From Brachypterus glaber (taxonomy: Eukaryota > Arthropoda > Insecta > Coleoptera > Kateretidae): a stretch of DNA of 64,000 bases. Where the stretch lies: the NCBI GenBank assembly GCA_958510825.1, contig OY294049.1:33570774-33634773 (forward strand), written 5' to 3'. This document shows, in pieces, positions 34,481 to 46,282 of the stretch (position 1 is the first letter of the stretch; each line of letters opens with the position of its first letter). The translations under genes were made by a program, and so were the position numbers. The notes under the pieces are model-generated. The model had not been told where the DNA came from. It was given only the letters and a program-made list of their open reading frames with translations, and ran no database searches.

Positions 34481-35660
34481 AATATATTATAAAACCAACA
34501 TTAAACAACAAATGGGTGCCGCTATGTAGACATAGATTATGACCACGCGGTCCTTTATGAGTACAACTTCTTAAAAAATATTAAGAACATAAACTTTATA
34601 AATTAGGTTTAGTTTTCAAAAATGATTCTATATATCATTTTTATAGACGTTTTGTATTTATGGAGTTTTAATTCTATAAAGGAATAAAGAAAAACATAAA
34701 AAACGCTTTTAACAAAAGTGTTTTTTATGTTTTTCAAAAAATGTGACAAGCTTTATACATTTTTTATTTATTGTCGTGTGCCTTTTATCATCAAGGTGGT
34801 TAAAAGATGTAAAATGAATTCAACCATAACTACCTGTACCTACGAGGCGTCTCAGAAATGCATTAGATTGACAAATTCTAAAAAACTATGGACCAAAATA
34901 AGTAAATTTTAAACATTTTTAGAAAACTTAATCCCGTTATTGTAAATTATAATCTATATTTTCTAGTTCCTGTTCTTTATGATACAAGTATGATTAGGAT
35001 CTATTACGTTTTCTCCTACATAACATTCCCCCCACGCTGAATCTATCGAACGCTTTTTTTAAATCAATGAAACCATGGTTTTTCCACGAAAAAATATATT
35101 TTGGTTTTATCTGTCCTTTTCGAACGTAAATGTTACATTTTTAAAACATCCTATATAAGTATATAAATCAAGAAGGACACACGCTTATGATATATTATAA
35201 ATTAATTATTAATTAGGTACTATAATTCAATTTCAAACGACAAAGTATGCGTTTAATGTTCTTTGTTAGTTCCTAGATAATAAATTTATTTACATTACAA
35301 TTAAAAACATAAAAAATGTTATGGGAAATAAAAAATTCTTTAGCGTGAATCTATATTTCATAAAAATGTGATCTAAGATATATCCTGTTAATACGTAAAT
35401 ACGTTTACTATTCTTAAATGTAAAAATAGCTAACTTGCGAATATTGCCCCAGGGAAGAATAATTTATTATATAGTTAGTTTTCCTAAATTCAGTTTGATA
35501 TTTGCTGAAAACTCTCAGGTAACATACGTAACATTTTTTTGTAACATACGAAACAACTATAATAATTTCTAAAAATCATATTTATTTATTTTTTTATTAT
35601 CCCATATGCCTATTAGAAAGTAAATCTTTCACAAATTAAGCAAACATAATTAAAAAAAAT
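34481..35660. other. unassigned AT-rich DNA
   Basis: One short open frame (34718-34912) without recognisable features; no clear repeats. A short inverted pair around AACAAAAGTGTTTTTTATGT lies near 34700. Confidence 0.45.
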
Positions 35661-35765
35661 TTTTGGAGTGTTACGCCCATGTTAATGGTATAGGAAAATA
35701 GCATTACAGGGGGGTGGGGGTCCAAAATGATCAAAATTTACGTTACGTAATACTTGAACGTTCCC
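35661..35765 (-). mobile_element. GTTCAAGTATTACGTAACGC family, partial copy
   Basis: Contains TTACGCCCATGTTAATGGTA, a G-rich run and the terminus GTTACGTAATACTTGAACG followed by TTCCC. The order matches the pieces at 1803 and 63886. The other end is missing. Confidence 0.6.
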
Positions 35766-35960
35766 TTAGCAGATTTTATTATCATTTACTTAAATGCATA
35801 AGTGTATTTTCAAATTTTGTAACGTACGAAAGACGCACATAAGCTGCATTATTTTTATTGCCTAATTGGTTATTAAATTTTTAAGTAAACTAAAAGGTAC
35901 AAGAAAGTGCATGTAAGGATTATAACCTAAAATACAAATAAATGAACTATAGAGTAACTT

Positions 35961-36216
35961 CCAACGAACTAAAAACTCTTCTCTCTAGAATACGCATACC
36001 GTTAATATAAAGTATCGCCAACATCTCGGTTTATTTGTAAACAAATAGTAGGTATATTCAGGCCTGAACAATAACAATTACCAGTAACTGTTATTGTTGT
36101 CTCTGTTAGAACAAAGCAGTGCGAGTAAGACAGACAAATGTATATGTTGGCTACGTTTTTGTCAGTTTTTTTAAATGAAATGCCTATTCTAGAGAGAAGA
36201 GTTATTAGTTCGTTGG
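35961..36216 (+). mobile_element. MITE with CCAACGAACTAATAAC ends and 6-bp target duplication, copy 2
   Basis: A second, closely similar copy of 256 bp in the same orientation as that at 18443. It begins CCAACGAACT, ends AGTTCGTTGG and is flanked by TAACTT at 35955-35960 and 36217-36222. Two different 6-bp duplications confirm both boundaries. Confidence 0.9.
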
Positions 36217-36796
36217 TAACTTCTGACCTAAATCAGGTTGTACGAACGTAACGTACGTAACGACGGAATGACCCCGCTGTCGTCTTTGTGATAACTTAAA
36301 AGTAAATTGACTACGTGTTACTACAACATTTTTTTGAGAAGTACTTGAAAACATGCTACTTTGATACTTCAATACCTATATCATACTTAACAATTAACAA
36401 TGCAACACAATAGATCTGTAGTATACTATACTAGAATGGGTGCCTAAATTTGGTTACTCATGAATGATAGATTAACTTATATGAAAACTAAACACAGAAT
36501 CTAATACTAAATTAATTTATTCATTGTTTATAACAAAACACTTGAACAAAAACAAGTTAAATATTGATATCTTTCAGCATTCTCGTCAGATTGTTAATTT
36601 GTACTGCCCATTCATAAAATTGTAGACCATCAAACTCTCGATTGTTTCTTTTCTAACACAGTCATTGTTGTTTTTCAATATTTAGATACTCCGAGAAAAT
36701 TTCCTATATTTTTTAATATACAGGGTGATTCCTAAGTTGATACTTCTTTTTTAACTGTGTATAGAAGTCGTTAAAATAAACAAAATCTTGATATAA

Positions 36797-36912
36797 GGGA
36801 GCGTTCAAGTATTACGTAACGCAAAATTTGGCTATTTTTGACCCCCACCCCCCCATGTAACGCGGCGTAACATTTTCGAGACCCCCCCCCCTATTTGTTA
36901 CGTAAAATTTTA
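36797..36912 (+). mobile_element. GTTCAAGTATTACGTAACGC family, partial copy
   Basis: Begins GGGAGCGTTCAAGTATTACG, then a C-rich stretch and GTAACGCGGCGTAAC, another C run and TTGTTACGTAAAATTTTAC. It looks like a shortened copy with a degraded far terminus. Confidence 0.55.
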
Positions 36913-37616
36913 CAAAAAGTAAAAAAAAAATAAAGGAAATTATGCTTTATGGTTTAAACCGGTTTTTAACCGGTTATTGCTTCCGTGTTTTAACCCAAAA
37001 CCGGTCTGATGTAATTTCCGAAAACGTTTAACCGAAAACCAGTTATTGGCTATGGTTTTTCATCTCTAATTGTTTTTGTTTAGAGGATTCAGTTAACAGT
37101 TAACCACGCCGTGTGCAATAAAATTTGCAAGGAATCCGTCTCTTTAAGCCTAGATCATTGTTAAAAACGTGATCCAATAAACATTTTATAAGTTTATAAT
37201 TTTTTAAGTGTTACGCAAAATCCCGGCCCAGTCAGGATAGCTAGTCGGTTAAAGTTTAAAGTCGGGAAACAACGTTTTTCGTACTGCTTTTTTATTGTAC
37301 TTATTTTATGATGTTTTCTTAGTGTAATTTTGTAATAAAAAAATGGTTATGTATTAACTGTACACCGGGGTCCCGTCTAAAAAAGTATGTTCCACCAACA
37401 CGGGCTTATGAATTATTAATATCCATCATACACACTGCCCGTCATTCTCCCTGTTGCTCTCTGTCTAGATGACAGTGTTTTGTTTTGGGTGCGGCACTTG
37501 TTCTTGTCATAATCACTTTTGACGATATTCAATCGAACCAATATTCATATTTCATTTAAATTGTTCCCTTGTTTTGTTTTTCTTGCTACTATAAGTTCTT
37601 AAAAACGTTGAAGAAT

Positions 37617-37918
37617 AACACAGGCCCACAAAAAAAAGTTGTCTGTGCTGGGATTGGGTCCAAACCTATTCTTATGTATTTTGGGATGCTGAACACAAAT
37701 CTGCCATAAAAAATGCAACTCATGAACTCATTTTTTTTTTCTACACTGAAATAAATGGTGAAAATTTCATATTATTAGTCTGCAACTTCAGTGTAACAAA
37801 AAAATGAGCCCATAAAGTGCCTTTTTATGACAGATTCGTGTTCAGCATCCCAAAATACATAAGAATAGATGGGTCTCAACCCCAGCACAGCCAACTTTTT
37901 TTTTCTTTGTGGGCCTTA
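37617..37918. mobile_element. foldback element with ACACAGGCCCACAAAA ends
   Basis: AACACAGGCCCACAAAAAAA at the left is mirrored by TTTGTGGGCCTTAT at the right, with shared GGGATGCTGAACAC and TGAACTCATTTTT blocks. About 300 bp. A half unit follows at 37921. Related termini (CACAGACACAC, CACCGGCACAC) are at 44199 and 50484. Confidence 0.7.
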
Positions 37919-37920
37919 TA

Positions 37921-38055
37921 AAAACCCACAAAAAAAAATTGTCTATGCTAGGGTTGAGACTCACCCATTCTTATGTATTTTGGGATGCTGAACATGAAAT
38001 CTGTCATAAAAAAGGCAACTCATGGCCTCATTTTTTTAATACGGTAACAGATTCT
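37921..38055 (+). repeat. half unit of the ACAGGCCCACAAAA foldback family
   Basis: AACCCACAAAAAAAAATTGTC to GGCCTCATTTTTTTAATA repeats the left arm of the preceding element in direct orientation; there is no right arm. Confidence 0.65.
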
Positions 38056-38066
38056 CAGTGTACGTA

Positions 38067-38309
38067 CACTGAAAAAAGGATTTATTTGAATATAGCCAAT
38101 TAAATTATTTGGTTGTGAGTAACAAATTTTATTTGAGTCAAATAAATATTTAGTTCATGTAAACAAATATTTTAATTTCAAAATGATTTATTAATGGAAA
38201 CAAAATAGTTTATTTGAAAGAAATAACATTTATTTGTCACAACCAAATAATTTAATCGGCCATATCCAACCAAATATTTTGTTGACACAAATAAACTGTT
38301 GTATCAGTG
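38067..38309 (+). mobile_element. MITE with CACTGATAAAA ends, copy 2
   Basis: This 243-bp copy matches the one at 30273 through most of its length. The left end has drifted to CACTGAAAAAAGG and the right flank is TT rather than TA, so it is the older or more damaged copy. Non-coding. Confidence 0.8.
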
Positions 38310-38556
38310 TTTATTATGTATTGTGTGATTTAGCATGAATTTTTCACAGTGTATGTAATTAATTTTAAAATTATTATAGTTTTTAATATGTTTAAGAAAA
38401 AAAGATGTATTTTGTGCATTTATAATTATTATTAATAATCATAAAAAATCTTATAACCAACGCCGAAAAGCCTTATAAAAGGTTCGTAGTCTGTGCGCTA
38501 GTTTGGGTCTCCAAACAACTTTTAGCATTTGAGGTTAGAATTTTAGCTGGTTTCAC

Positions 38557-38705
38557 CAGGGGCGGATTTATTTCATGTTAAGGGGGGGCATTCATAAGGA
38601 AAAAAAATGCGCATTCACCAAAAATATAATTTTGAAGGTATTTCAATGCCTATATATCTCGCTGGGGGGACATGGCCCCCATTGCTCCCCCCAAATCCGC
38701 CCCTG
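38557..38705. mobile_element. hAT-type MITE with CAGGGGCGGATTT ends
   Basis: The element starts CAGGGGCGGATTT and ends AAATCCGCCCCTG, a perfect 13-bp inverted pair of the kind common in hAT elements. The flanking octamers GGTTTCAC and CGTTTCAG agree at 6 of 8 positions, as expected for an aged 8-bp duplication. It is 149 bp and non-coding. Confidence 0.8.
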
Positions 38706-38935
38706 CGTTTCAGGCCATTATTATCACACGTTTTAAATTATGCTTATTAAGCTAATGAAAGGATAATTTACTAAATAAAGCTTTACCCCTGGCAAAATAA
38801 AAAAAAGGCCCTCAATTCCCAACTACAATCTACATTTCCTCTCTTATCAAGGACAATTTCTCAACTTTTAAAATATAATACAGATTTCCCAAATTTTAAA
38901 GAGAAGAAGAGAAAAGGCTAGTACAGTTCTGCCTT

Positions 38936-38998
38936 TCTAAGCTAAAAGGTCCTATCTACATAGGTTTAACATACACAGATAGGACCTTTCAGCTTAGG
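38936..38998. repeat. short hairpin with AAAGGTCCTATCT arms
   Basis: CTAAGCTAAAAGGTCCTATCT and its inverse AGATAGGACCTTTCAGCTTAG enclose about 18 bases. One mismatch in the outer arm. Confidence 0.7.
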
Positions 38999-39463
38999 AA
39001 GCGTCTACTTTACTTAAAAAAATGATTTTTTTTATTCCAAGTCCCCGGTAAATGAATACCACGATCCGACTTCTACTTATTACCAACATTTTTTATTTTA
39101 ATGCTACAGATTTAATTGAAATAAAAAAAAGTCGTGAAAAGTTAAAATGCATACATCCTCAAACATTTTTTAGCAAAACGAATTGATTAAAATAATTAAA
39201 TAAAAAATAAAAACATTGAATCCTAAAAACCTCATTTCCGTAAAATAATTTTGCGGTAAGAATTTAGAAAATAAATACCTAATTACATTTTTATTTATTG
39301 GTACCTAGATTGATGATTGTTTTTCTCATGAAAAAAAAAGGAAAACAATCTAAAGAATCAAAAAAACCTAGGTACGAAAATGGCACCTAAGACAGCTAAA
39401 ACTTTCTAATAAATGGCGGGGCAAAAATTATATATTAATCATATTTAACGTTTTATTTTGTTT

Positions 39464-39621
39464 TATAGGGTGATTACAAACTATTAAAGACCTCCTAAAA
39501 ATATCCTTACAAAAATCTAGTTGTTTTATAGTAATTTAAAAATATCTCCCTCCGGATCCATTTTATATGTATGTATACTTAATTTTATAAAATGCCCATT
39601 AATACTGAATCACCCTGTATA
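39464..39621. mobile_element. short MITE with TATAGGGTGATT ends
   Basis: It begins TATAGGGTGATTAC and ends GAATCACCCTGTATA, inverted partners over about 14 bp, in 158 bp total. The same CAGGGTG-type terminus recurs at several other places in the window (36722, 46983, 54792, 63783). Confidence 0.55.
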
Positions 39622-40350
39622 AATAGTAGGCAGGTATACCAACTGATCATAAATCATATTTTTTCAAAAAGTACATAAAAATAGTGAAATAGTACCAAGT
39701 AGCATTAATAAAATAATAAAACATAATCTGCAACATAGTAGTTAATCATATAATATTAATATAGCTATAGTTTGATTAATATATGCGTATTAGTTGTGAT
39801 AAATGGTTCTTAAATGTTAACATAAACTCTGCTAAACCACATTTGGAAAATTTAGTATATCTATATTAAATAGTGTTGCATATTAAACATCAAACTCTTA
39901 ATCTTTATATGAATTTTGAGATTTTATATCCCACGAATCTATCCTATAAGTAAAATCAAAAACAAAAGCTAGAAATAACCTATTGTTTACGCACACTTAA
40001 CGATAGCTTTATTAATAACGCAAAACAAAAGTCTTAGATGAATCATCCTGTAGATATTTTTGTGGACTCTACAGCTAAAAGCTAAAAGCTGTCAGCTATT
40101 ATTCTAAAAACTTTTACTAATACTAACCCCAGAAAAATAAGAGATTAAAAATTACATTAATAAAAGATGAATAGTTAACCTTAATAAACAATAAAATATG
40201 AATTAATAAAAATAACAATTTTTTTAATTGCAATGTAGGATTTAATATTAGTTATTAAAAGTTAATTTATTTTTATTTGATATGAGATGACGTCTCAGAA
40301 AATTAAAAGCCGATAAATTAATTGATAGTTAATAAAACCAGTTATTAGTT

Positions 40351-40606
40351 TAAAATAAAAAATAAAAACTTTTCGCAAAAATAAATGAACCGACTTCTAT
40401 GTCTCTAAAAAGTAAAAAATAAAAAAACTTAAGTCGGTACCAATTTCACCATTCCCTAAATTAATTACTAACAATAATTTTTTTACTATTTTATTATTGT
40501 TTGCTGTGAAATTGGCACCGACTTAAGTATTTTTTATTTTTTTACTTTTTAGAGACATAGAAGTCGTTTTATTTTTTTTGCGAAAAGTTTTTATTTTTTA
40601 CTTTTT
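40351..40606. repeat. foldback repeat with CTTAAGTCGGTACCAATTTC arms
   Basis: The left arm (40353-40455) and right arm (40508-40600) are inverse, sharing CTTTTCGCAAAAA, CGACTTCTATGTCTCTAAAA and the TAAGTCGG block. The loop is about 50 bp of A/T. Confidence 0.75.
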
Positions 40607-41094
40607 AGAGACACAGAACTTGTAGATTTGTAACGTCATCCAAGCTAAATTATAGTTGTCCTTCCATCTCGGCAAGCTGCTAACGTCATTCTCTTAAAGA
40701 TAAATTTCTAAAAAATAAAACTAATATTTTTATATCAGCGCCCAAGAGTCCAACCAACCTTGTTTTAAACGAAATACTAAAGAAAATCTTGTTAAACTTT
40801 AATCGTTAGGTAATAATCAAACAACGCCTTTTGGTAAAATCAAAACATTTATCATTTTCTCTTGGTATTTTAATATTACAGGTCCAGAGAATCAAGTTTA
40901 GCGGCATTTAAAAGATTTTCAGTGTGCCGTAATATTTAAGTGACACCTTAATCAAGTTATCCGGCTTATCCGAGTTATCCGATATTTCTCTAAAAATTTG
41001 GCTGGTAGTAGAACCAAATTAAGCCGTATTTAAGTGAAATTGCGTTAAAATGATTAGATTTATGTTAATTATCCGGCTTACCCGGCATTATCCG

Positions 41095-41252
41095 AGCATC
41101 AAATTAAAAGGGACCACTTCATGAATGCCCTCTTTAAGTTGCAAAAAGTTTCATCAAATTCCGTTCATTCGTTCCAAAGTTATGCGGGAACAAACATAAA
41201 AAAACAAAGTCACACGTCGAATTGATAACCTCCTCATTTTGGAAGTCGGTTA
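41095..41252 (+). repeat. LINE 3'-end fragment (GTCGAATTGATAACCTCC type)
   Basis: Reads GTTCCAAAGTTATGCGGGAA, CAAACAT and GTCGAATTGATAACCTCCTC, then GAAGTCGGTTAA. I recall this 3' end from LINE copies in many insects (recall only). No coding part is attached. A scrap of the same sequence opens the window on the - strand. Confidence 0.6.
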
Positions 41253-41773
41253 ATAATTTGTAATGGTGCGTTTACTTTCCAAACTCACTAAGAAAATTAA
41301 TTAATTATCCCCTCGCTGCGCAAGATTAGTGACAGAGTATATTACATTTGTACACACGCGCATGCGCACTGAACAGTAAAATTAATTTTCTCAGTTCTGT
41401 TAACTCAGAGAGTAACCGCACATTAAAATCCATTAATTGATAGGGTTTAGTGTGTTAACTGTACATTAATTTTAGAAGAAATTAATTTTTCATTATAAAA
41501 AACCCATAATTATATGGATATTATATAATTTTGTTATGAAAGATTTTTTTTTCTGTTAATTAAGAATATAATTTATCATTTTTAAACAATTAATCAAATT
41601 ATACTTAAAAAAGGTGTATTTAAAATAAAGTATACGAGGGTTAAAGGAAAGGAAATTATGAATTTTTTGATCATTTGCACAGATTTGCACCAACAACACC
41701 AAAAAAAAAAAGTATTATATGATTGAAATGAACTTATAGTATTTCAAGATTGTGCATAAAAAAATATAGGTAT

Positions 41774-42350
41774 ACTCCGCGCATTATCTATCTGAGTTGA
41801 TGATCATTTGTTTCTTGTTGTATGTTTGGCAGAATAAATTTAGTTCCCTATGTAAGGTTGCTATCTTGTTTCAAATTCATTGTCAATCAAAACATCATTT
41901 TGACGTTTATAAAAAAAATCCAAATAAGTTGCTTTAGCAAGCATTAATCTATAAATATTTTGTTTAAATGAAGCAATATAATGCAGTGCTCAATAAAATT
42001 TTGATGTAAACGCTGTAACAGAAAATTTTTAAGTTAAAATAATACTGGTCTATAATTTTATTCAAAAAATATAATTTAAAGTATCGATCACTAGCTTAGG
42101 TAACGTAAAATTTTATTTTAATCACATTGTGAATAAAAATTTACTTTTATTACAATTTTAAACAAGCTTTCACTTTTTAAAAGGATTTGTTTATTATTTT
42201 TGAGACGTAAAATGTCAGTAAATTTAACCCAAATTTTAAAAATTGTCAAAAGCACAATGGACAACAAAAATATCACTAAAAGTCATTTTTAAACCACTAA
42301 TCATAGCTTCCTTGATCCAATTTGTTACTCAGATAGATAATGCGCCGAGT
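41774..42350. mobile_element. inverted-repeat element, ends GCGCATTATCTATCTGAGT
   Basis: The left end contains GCGCATTATCTATCTGAGT (41779 onward) and the right end its inverse up to about 42350. About 530 bp of AT-rich non-coding DNA lies between. Terminal bases and target duplication are unclear. Confidence 0.65.
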
Positions 42351-43553
42351 TTATGTGTGTATCGGATAAATTGTTAGTTTTTGTATATTAAATTATATTT
42401 ATTTTTGTTAGTGTGGTACAGAAGATGACGTCAAAATCACATGTACCGCTAAAAGTTGTTTTTAGACTATCTGTATATCGATATCGATATAAGCATGTAT
42501 CGCAGCATCACTAGTTTACAGGGTGTTAAATATCACGCTGTCGGTCGAAAAAATGCCGTATAAGAAGCTGCTTACTGTTGTAGGTAATATACTGACAGTA
42601 TGCAGATAGCGTATATCGTAAAACGTAGCTTGAGATATAAAGTAATCCTCTTCAGTTGTAGATTTAAAGTATAAATTCCTCTAAATCGCGATAAAGACAT
42701 TCCCTATCCCAAAGATATAAATAAAGATAGTCCATTACATTCAGTATAAATCTTACCTAGAATATAAGTCCTATATACCCGAAGATATATATTTATTCAT
42801 AAATATCTTAGCAAGATTAATTATTGAGGGGCGTGAATGGATGATTGACAGTGCGATTGTGGCGCCACGGGTGGTCGTTCGAAGAACTAAACCATATTTC
42901 TAAAGATCGACTATTAAAAAAGTTAAATATTTCAAATGGATGTCATTAACCGGGGAAACAGTTTTCCTATTTTGTTATTTAAATCAAGTTCGAGGTGGCC
43001 ATGACGTTGGAATATACCTACATGATAAACACTTTTTCGTTTAATTGATTCTTGTTTTGTATTACTTAGCATAGTTTAATAACTAATATCCAGAATATTC
43101 ATAGTATATTTATGAATAAGTAAAAATCCACCATGGGGTGACACTAAAAATATTGTTTTCGTACGACCTAGTATACACGAAATAAAGAAAAATGAATGTT
43201 CACTATATATTCTCGTTAGGATATTTTCCTATCGCACGAGTACATAGTGCATATTTGAATGAAATGAAAACTATGCACACTCATTTATCCAAACGATTAT
43301 ACATAGCTTTCATTTTGACAAAAGTCATTTGACGTTTATAAAATTTTGAAAAGACAAAATTAAACACAGGTATTTCTTTAAAATATACATTTTTAAAGAG
43401 TCCAGACTGTAGATCAAACGAAAAATGTTGTTCGCAACTCGTTTGCGACAAGTCCTTAGTCCACTCGAATGATTTTTTGACTTCGCTTCGCGTCGTCAAA
43501 AAAACTTCATTCTCTAAGGACTAAAGTCGCTTACTCGTTACGAAAACTACTAA

Positions 43554-43832
43554 TTTTCTATTTTGCGACTCTTATAAGCTCATAATCACACGCATTTTGC
43601 GTGTTCTTATAGGTTATTACTTTTTTTCTTTTAAGTTGGCAGAGGAGAAAAGACTATCGCTTAACGTTTTCTGTGTCAAAGTCGCTTTAAAGTTTAATTT
43701 TATACAAAATGTTGTGTTTAGGTTACGTTTTTAGCGCACTAGTACTTTAGAAAACTCGCAAGCGGCTCGTTTTCTAAACTTGTACTCGTGCGCTAAAAAC
43801 GAATGTTATGAAACTAGTACTTTAATATACTA
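43554..43832 (+). repeat. composite hairpin repeat, internally deleted copy 3
   Basis: It keeps the first 180 bp (TTTCTATTTTGCGACTCTTA to TTTAGGTTACG) and the terminal hairpin (AGCGCACTAGTACTTTAGAA onward), with the middle third lost. The hairpin is the best preserved of the three. Confidence 0.75.
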
Positions 43833-44198
43833 TTTATTAAACAGCATTACCAGAATATATTTTTCTTACTTGGTTTTGAGTGCTGAAAACGAATCTGATA
43901 GTGAAAAAGCTCGCAGAAGCCCAATGTTTTTCAAAAAGATCTTCAAAGTTCTTTAGCACATAAACTATTGAATTTAGGGATTTGAGTCCGAAGCCACTTT
44001 TGATAAGAAAGAGTTCTGTAATATATCCAAATTTCAGCCAAATCTGACAGAAACCACTTTTTCATAAGATGGGAGCGAGTGGGTTAGCAATCTTTTTTCT
44101 TTATGAAATTCGTTTTCAGTGCCTAAGAATACGTAAGAAAATATAGGCTAAAGTAAAGAGTAATTAAGTTGTTTTATTGTGGTCCTGTGTAATAAGGT

Positions 44199-44499
44199 AC
44201 ACAGACACACAAAAAAAATCTTCTGTTCCCGAGGTTCGACATATACATTCCTATGTATTTTTGGCCGCTTAATACGAATCCGATGTCAGTTTTGACCAGT
44301 CAGGTCAGCGTTCCAAAATAACCTCAAAAAACAGTTGAAAACCGGCGATTTTTAATTATTTTTTGAGGTTATTTTGGAACGCTGACCTGATTGGTCAAAG
44401 CTGACATCGGATTCATGTGCAAACCAAAAAGGCCAAAAATACATGGAGATGTATATGTCGCATCTCTGGGACAGAAGATTTTTTTTGTGTGCCTGTGTT
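44199..44499. mobile_element. foldback element with ACACAGACACACAAAA ends
   Basis: Left ACACAGACACACAAAAAAAA pairs with right TTTTTTTGTGTGCCTGTGTT. Inner blocks CCGATGTCAG and GGTTATTTTGGAACGCTGAC are inverted about the centre near 44352. About 300 bp, no coding frame. Confidence 0.75.
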
Positions 44500-45289
44500 A
44501 TCACTTATCGCTAACAAAATTTCTGATAAAAAAATATTATTGCTTATTTTAACAAATCTATACTATTCCTTATAATTAAAATTTCCTTATACATGTAAGT
44601 ATACATATATACTTAAATATTATCTCATACGGTGATCTAATCCATAATAAACCCAGTATCTTATAGAGGATATAAATGTAGCTATAAAAATAAAACTGCT
44701 GTTTCAGAAGCTTTAACGAAAAAAATACTATTAAGTAGATAATATTTTGTTTCAAAAGAGCCCAATAAACAACTGTGTCTAGGGGAGAGTTAGTAAAACT
44801 GGGCACATGGCCACCCGGGTCAAATACGTAACCCAGATTATTATTATTATATTTTTATACCTATGGTGACAAGATTAATTTCACTAGATATTTTTTTATC
44901 CAACCCCATTGTATAAATTAGTTGCATACACTCGGAGCAGAATCTATCTCTTCGGTAAAAAGTTATATCAATGCATATATTACCCATTATGCTTTTGATA
45001 ATTTAGATTAAATTGACAGTCATGTTATGTATTACAAATAGTTATAAGAAAGTGTTTTTAAACAGTGAAAGCTTGTTTAAAATTATAATAAAATGTAATT
45101 TTCTTTTTTTGCTATTAAGATACTGTCACGGTTTTCTGCCTTCACTAAAAACTCAGTGTGTATTTAACAATAACACTATTTTACAATACTTAAATAACAC
45201 TTAAGAACACTTTTTACTACTTTCTGAACACTTTTATATGACTAACTTACTGACTAACTTCTCATTCACTGAATGAATGAATTACTGAC

Positions 45290-45320
45290 TGACTGAGCGT
45301 GCGGCGCCTGCTTATTTATA
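45290..45320 (-). promoter_or_regulatory. TATA box and initiator of the solo LTR
   Basis: On the - strand TATAAATA starts at 45320 and overlapping TCAGTC motifs (arthropod initiator type) follow; the A at 45290 lies 30 bases downstream of the first T, the standard TATA-to-start spacing. HSEs lie 12 bp upstream of the TATA box. Confidence 0.65.
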
Positions 45321-45331
45321 TGCACAGCATG

Positions 45332-45373
45332 GAACCTTCTAGAATTTTCGCTCTGAGATGTTCCAGAACCTTC
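45332..45373 (-). promoter_or_regulatory. heat shock elements of the solo LTR
   Basis: Bases 45332-45349 read GAACCTTCTAGAATTTTC, four perfectly alternating GAA/TTC pentamer units (a full HSE). Bases 45361-45373 read TTCCAGAACCTTC, three further units. Trimers of heat shock factor bind such arrays (established). They lie just upstream of the - strand TATA box. Confidence 0.75.
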
Positions 45374-45962
45374 GCTCAAAGCGCTGGTTTAGAGCCTTCG
45401 TCTTTGTTCTTTGCTTATTGCTTCACCAAACTGTAGGTCACTCTTCGACATTTATAATTTTGTAACAATACCTAAAACTATTCATATAACCGAAAAAACA
45501 ATATTCTGTAAAACATAAAAAAGAGTTTAAATCTATTAGATTTTATATTTGTATTAAAATGATTCCTGTTACAATTACAAAGGAAATGTAATAACAATAT
45601 TGTAAATAAAACGTTGTACAGTACACGCGAGTTGAGTATCTCATCCCCTCGGAAAAGTTTACGGGATCCTGGGTCAAGCATATCCCTTCGTGCATAAAAT
45701 TTTACTTTACTAACTTGTACAGTAAAGATTAACGATATTGTGTCCCAGTTTTGCCCACTTCCCCCTAAACAATGGAATTCATCTTAAGATCTAAGAGTGG
45801 TTATGTCAGTGTAATCTCCTGTGGCTAGGCTACCTAACTGAGGTGGCTCCGTACAGAGCCCGGAGTATTAACTAGGCACCCTATTGTCTATGTGCATCAA
45901 TCATTGATATTCATAGTACCTACAGGATGGTCCATAAGAAAGGATCAAAACACCAAATTAAG

Positions 45963-46060
45963 CTTTTTTTACTACAATTTACGGACGACGCGGAGTCCGG
46001 AAACTACAGACGAGTAAAACAAAGCACTTTTCCCCTGAGTGAAACATACTATTTTATCTT
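45963..46060. repeat. partial copy of the CTACAGACGAGT hairpin repeat
   Basis: From CTTTTTTTACTACAATTTAC to GAGTGAAACATACTATTTTA it follows 25950-26055; the outer left arm is missing and the tip is shorter. Confidence 0.6.
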
Positions 46061-46282
46061 CAAGCATTCTATATATATTAAATATTACATATAGACCAAT
46101 CACAGTTAAAATTTTATTCTTTTTAAAATTATCTCTACACGAGAGCCTAGTTTTAAAATTGTACCCAAGGCTCTCTTTTGGCATTTAAAAAGAACCTCAA
46201 TATTTTAGGAAGTGTAAAGATCAGTTGCACCGACGTTGCCAGCGCGAAAAAAAACAATTCATTGTACCCGAGATTGTACCCA

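Larger units (their letters stand above)
45124..45467 (-). mobile_element. solo LTR of a retrotransposon (Gypsy-like), carrying a heat-shock-type promoter
   Basis: On the - strand the element starts TGTTAC and ends GTGACA, the usual TG..CA ends, over 344 bp. It is flanked by the 4-bp direct repeat ATAC at 45120-45123 and 45468-45471, as left by an integrase. No internal gag-pol sequence is attached, so it is a solo LTR formed by LTR-LTR recombination. It contains two heat-shock element arrays, a TATA box and Inr-like TCAGTC repeats in the order expected for - strand transcription. The 4-bp duplication fits Ty3/Gypsy elements; the lineage is not certain. It lies inside an older inverted-repeat element (44781-45766). 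Confidence 0.85.
44781..45766. mobile_element. inverted-repeat element (AGGGG...TAAAACTGGG ends) interrupted by the solo LTR
   Basis: The left end reads AGGGGAGAGTTAGTAAAACT followed by GGGCACA. The right end, reverse-complemented, reads AGGGGGAAGTGGGCAAAACT followed by GGGACACA. About 640 bp of AT-rich DNA without a coding frame lies between, apart from the 344-bp LTR. No target duplication is clear. Probably a non-autonomous DNA transposon. Confidence 0.6.
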
